This document shows positions 4,978 to 6,502 of a DNA stretch of 6,502 bases, piece after piece (position 1 is the stretch's first letter; each line of letters begins with the position of its first letter). Under the pieces are notes generated by a model. The model was not told where the DNA came from and ran no database searches. It saw only the letters and a list, made by a program, of their open reading frames with translations. The stretch is taken from assembly GCA_900769035.1 (NCBI GenBank), contig CAAGFD010000054.1, positions 1 through 6,502 of the forward strand, written 5' to 3'. The DNA is from Bacteroidales bacterium (lineage in GTDB: Bacteria > Bacteroidota > Bacteroidia > Bacteroidales > Paludibacteraceae). The translations under genes and the position numbers were made by a program.

Positions 4978-6502
4978 TTAATCCACTTTTATACATTTAC
5001 AATCAGGGAAATAAATCAGATATCCAAGAACATCCTTATACCCCATTTTCTTAATGATAGAAATATAATTTTGAATCTGATTATTATATCTCTCATTAAA
5101 TTTTCCGAATTTATAATCAATAATTATAGCGTGATTATCTTTCAGCATAAGACGGTCGATGCGGATATTACGCTTTTTATCATAATCGAAGATTTCTATT
5201 TCATTGAAAATTTCGTAGCCATTATTTTCTTTAAACAAATAAGCTAATTCACTATTACGAATTTCTTCTATATAGCTATAAATCCGTTGTTTATCTTCAA
5301 TAATTCCATCTGCACAAAATTGATTAACCACGTTATCGATATCCGAGAAATATTTAATCTTTTCAAAAATACCGTGCATGATAATTCCATGTTGAATTTT
5401 TATCCTCTCTTCATCGGATAAATTTCTACGCTCTTTAGTAACGAAAAGGTTATTGTTTATATTGCTATAATAATTAATGTCGAGATATCGCACCTCATCC
5501 TTTTGTTTATCTTGCACATCATTGTTTTCCAACACTCCTAATGTGTATGTATCCGCATTCTGGTCCATTAATTTTTTACCCTCGTCGGTCTCAAAGATAT
5601 TTAGTATTATTTCTCCGAGGCTATTAGATTTATTTTCAAAATTAATGAATAAATATTTTTTCGGACGTGTAGTAGCTACATAAAATATGTTCAGCATGTC
5701 CGTCAGTTTATCGAACACATTTTTACTATAAAGGTCTTTGAATTTAGAATTTTCCAATTTCTTGTTGTTGATATTCAATATGACCTTATTATTCTCAAAG
5801 TCAGTAAAGAGATATTCTTTATGAAACTGCTCTACTATATTAGTTTTAGATGCTTTAAAATTGATGAACGGTAAAAATACGGCATCAAATTCGAGACCTT
5901 TTGATTTATGAATGGTAATAATCTGCACTGCATCATTAGCATTAGGCATCGTAATAGAGATGTTATCCGATTTCTCTTTCCAATACTTAAGAAAATTAGA
6001 TATGTTGTGATACTTGAATTTATCGTAGAAAGTATTGATATTGTCTATTAGAGATTGTATATATAGATAATGTTTTCCCCCATCCAAATTTGTCAAGTCG
6101 AAGAATTTATCAATATTCTGGACCATAGGTAAGAGCGACATCTTACTGATTTCTTTTATTTTTTCTATTTTTACATTGATGGTATGAGTAATATTTTTTT
6201 CAAAAAATATTTTCAGCCATGCCCTCAGCCATTCGTCAGTAGAATTAAGGCTTACAAGTGTCCAATCTATATCTTCAATATTTTTATTCAAAAGGTAGTA
6301 AGTATCTATCAATAGATTAGCTCTAAACAGATTATCATTCATATTTGAAGTAAACTCCACCATAGAGAGGATAAACTTAACTGCATTATTTTCAGCTGTA
6401 CGTAGAGCATCTGCCGAATAAAACGGAATACCCTCTTGTAACAGACGATTCGCAACCGAATTTCCTTCACTATTTCGGCGTACGATAATTGCCATTTTAG
6501 AA
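4978..6502 (-). CDS. UvrD-like helicase / RecB-family nuclease (AddA/RecB type), C-terminal part
   Basis: The 3' portion of a leftward gene; the frame is open through the right edge. The ATG at 6495 is internal, because the codons before it are open and helicase motifs I-III are missing. In residues counted from that ATG, the helicase 2B/2A part shows AIIVRRNSEGNSVANRLL (2-19), motif V TIHKSKGLEF (194-203) and motif VI NIFYVATTRPKKYLF (269-283) with the expected arginine (R277). A linker leads to a C-terminal PD-(D/E)XK nuclease domain. It has H374 (HGIFEKI), E432/E434, D447 (IRIDRL), D460 and K462 (IIDYKFG) and the QNY motif (about 475-477), so all expected RecB/AddA-type catalytic residues are present. 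Proteins of this build resect double-strand breaks for recombination, usually with an AddB-like or RecC-like partner that is not in this window. The family is clear; the choice between AddA, RecB and a stand-alone relative is not. It is co-transcribed with the M23 lipoprotein one base downstream. Confidence 0.9.
   Translation of the reverse strand, partial: SKMAIIVRRNSEGNSVANRLLQEGIPFYSADALRTAENNAVKFILSMVEFTSNMNDNLFRANLLIDTYYLLNKNIEDIDWTLVSLNSTDEWLRAWLKIFFEKNITHTINVKIEKIKEISKMSLLPMVQNIDKFFDLTNLDGGKHYLYIQSLIDNINTFYDKFKYHNISNFLKYWKEKSDNISITMPNANDAVQIITIHKSKGLEFDAVFLPFINFKASKTNIVEQFHKEYLFTDFENNKVILNINNKKLENSKFKDLYSKNVFDKLTDMLNIFYVATTRPKKYLFINFENKSNSLGEIILNIFETDEGKKLMDQNADTYTLGVLENNDVQDKQKDEVRYLDINYYSNINNNLFVTKERRNLSDEERIKIQHGIIMHGIFEKIKYFSDIDNVVNQFCADGIIEDKQRIYSYIEEIRNSELAYLFKENNGYEIFNEIEIFDYDKKRNIRIDRLMLKDNHAIIIDYKFGKFNERYNNQIQNYISIIKKMGYKDVLGYLIYFPDCKCIKVD

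Noticed and set aside
4792..5247. 151-codon plus-strand open frame
   Set aside because: It crosses the helicase/M23 junction antisense to two well-supported genes; the composition is that of an AT-rich shadow frame.
5477..5683. 68-codon plus-strand open frame
   Set aside because: It is antisense to helicase motif VI and the linker, with no independent promoter or family resemblance.
6493..6495. ATG at 6495 as the true start of the helicase-nuclease
   Set aside because: The frame is open through the window edge, and the protein begins in the middle of the helicase fold without the Walker A/B motifs, so this is an internal methionine.
4978..6502. Helicase-nuclease as part of a defence island
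   Set aside because: The motifs match the common RecB/AddA repair architecture, and the neighbouring genes are housekeeping; no restriction, toxin or other defence genes are visible.

Overview
The window looks like a chromosomal piece of a low-GC member of the Bacteroidetes, most likely the order Bacteroidales. Three things point that way. The intergenic promoters fit the Bacteroidetes TTG / TAnnTTTG (-33/-7) pattern. Translation starts mostly lack a Shine-Dalgarno sequence and have A/T-rich leaders. The methyltransferase is of the PG_1098 type described from Porphyromonas gingivalis. This assignment is an inference from family resemblance; no rRNA or other marker gene is present.

Left third (1-2410, minus strand): an energy-metabolism operon transcribed leftward, etfB - etfA - acyl-CoA dehydrogenase. 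The dehydrogenase is cut by the left window edge. EtfA and EtfB form the heterodimeric electron-transfer flavoprotein, and the dehydrogenase is its obvious redox partner. The nucleotide-binding loop of EtfB looks more like clostridial ETF than mitochondrial ETF, so a butyryl-CoA/crotonyl-CoA type, possibly electron-bifurcating, role is conceivable but unproven.

Centre (2411-2564): a 154-bp divergent intergenic region with a Bacteroidetes-type promoter on each strand. A perfect short inverted repeat lies at the predicted start point of the etf transcript. There are no other long gene-free stretches; every other gap is 45 bp or less.

Right two thirds: a rightward class I SAM-dependent methyltransferase with a PG_1098-type ferredoxin-like and THUMP-like C-terminal region (2565-3752). 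It meets, with no intervening base, a leftward pair: a UvrD/RecB-AddA-type helicase-nuclease (5' end beyond the right edge) followed after one base by an M23 peptidoglycan hydrolase lipoprotein. A long inverted repeat near the end of the methyltransferase gene may help stop transcription between the converging units.

These are mainly housekeeping functions: fatty acyl-CoA oxidation/reduction, RNA or DNA methylation, DNA break repair and cell-wall remodelling. I saw no mobile element, CRISPR array, tRNA, rRNA or defence island, and no convincing undescribed system. The points most worth a second look are the HxD variant in the metallopeptidase, the coding-region inverted repeat at the convergent junction, the palindrome at the etf promoter, and the possible bifurcating nature of the ETF.
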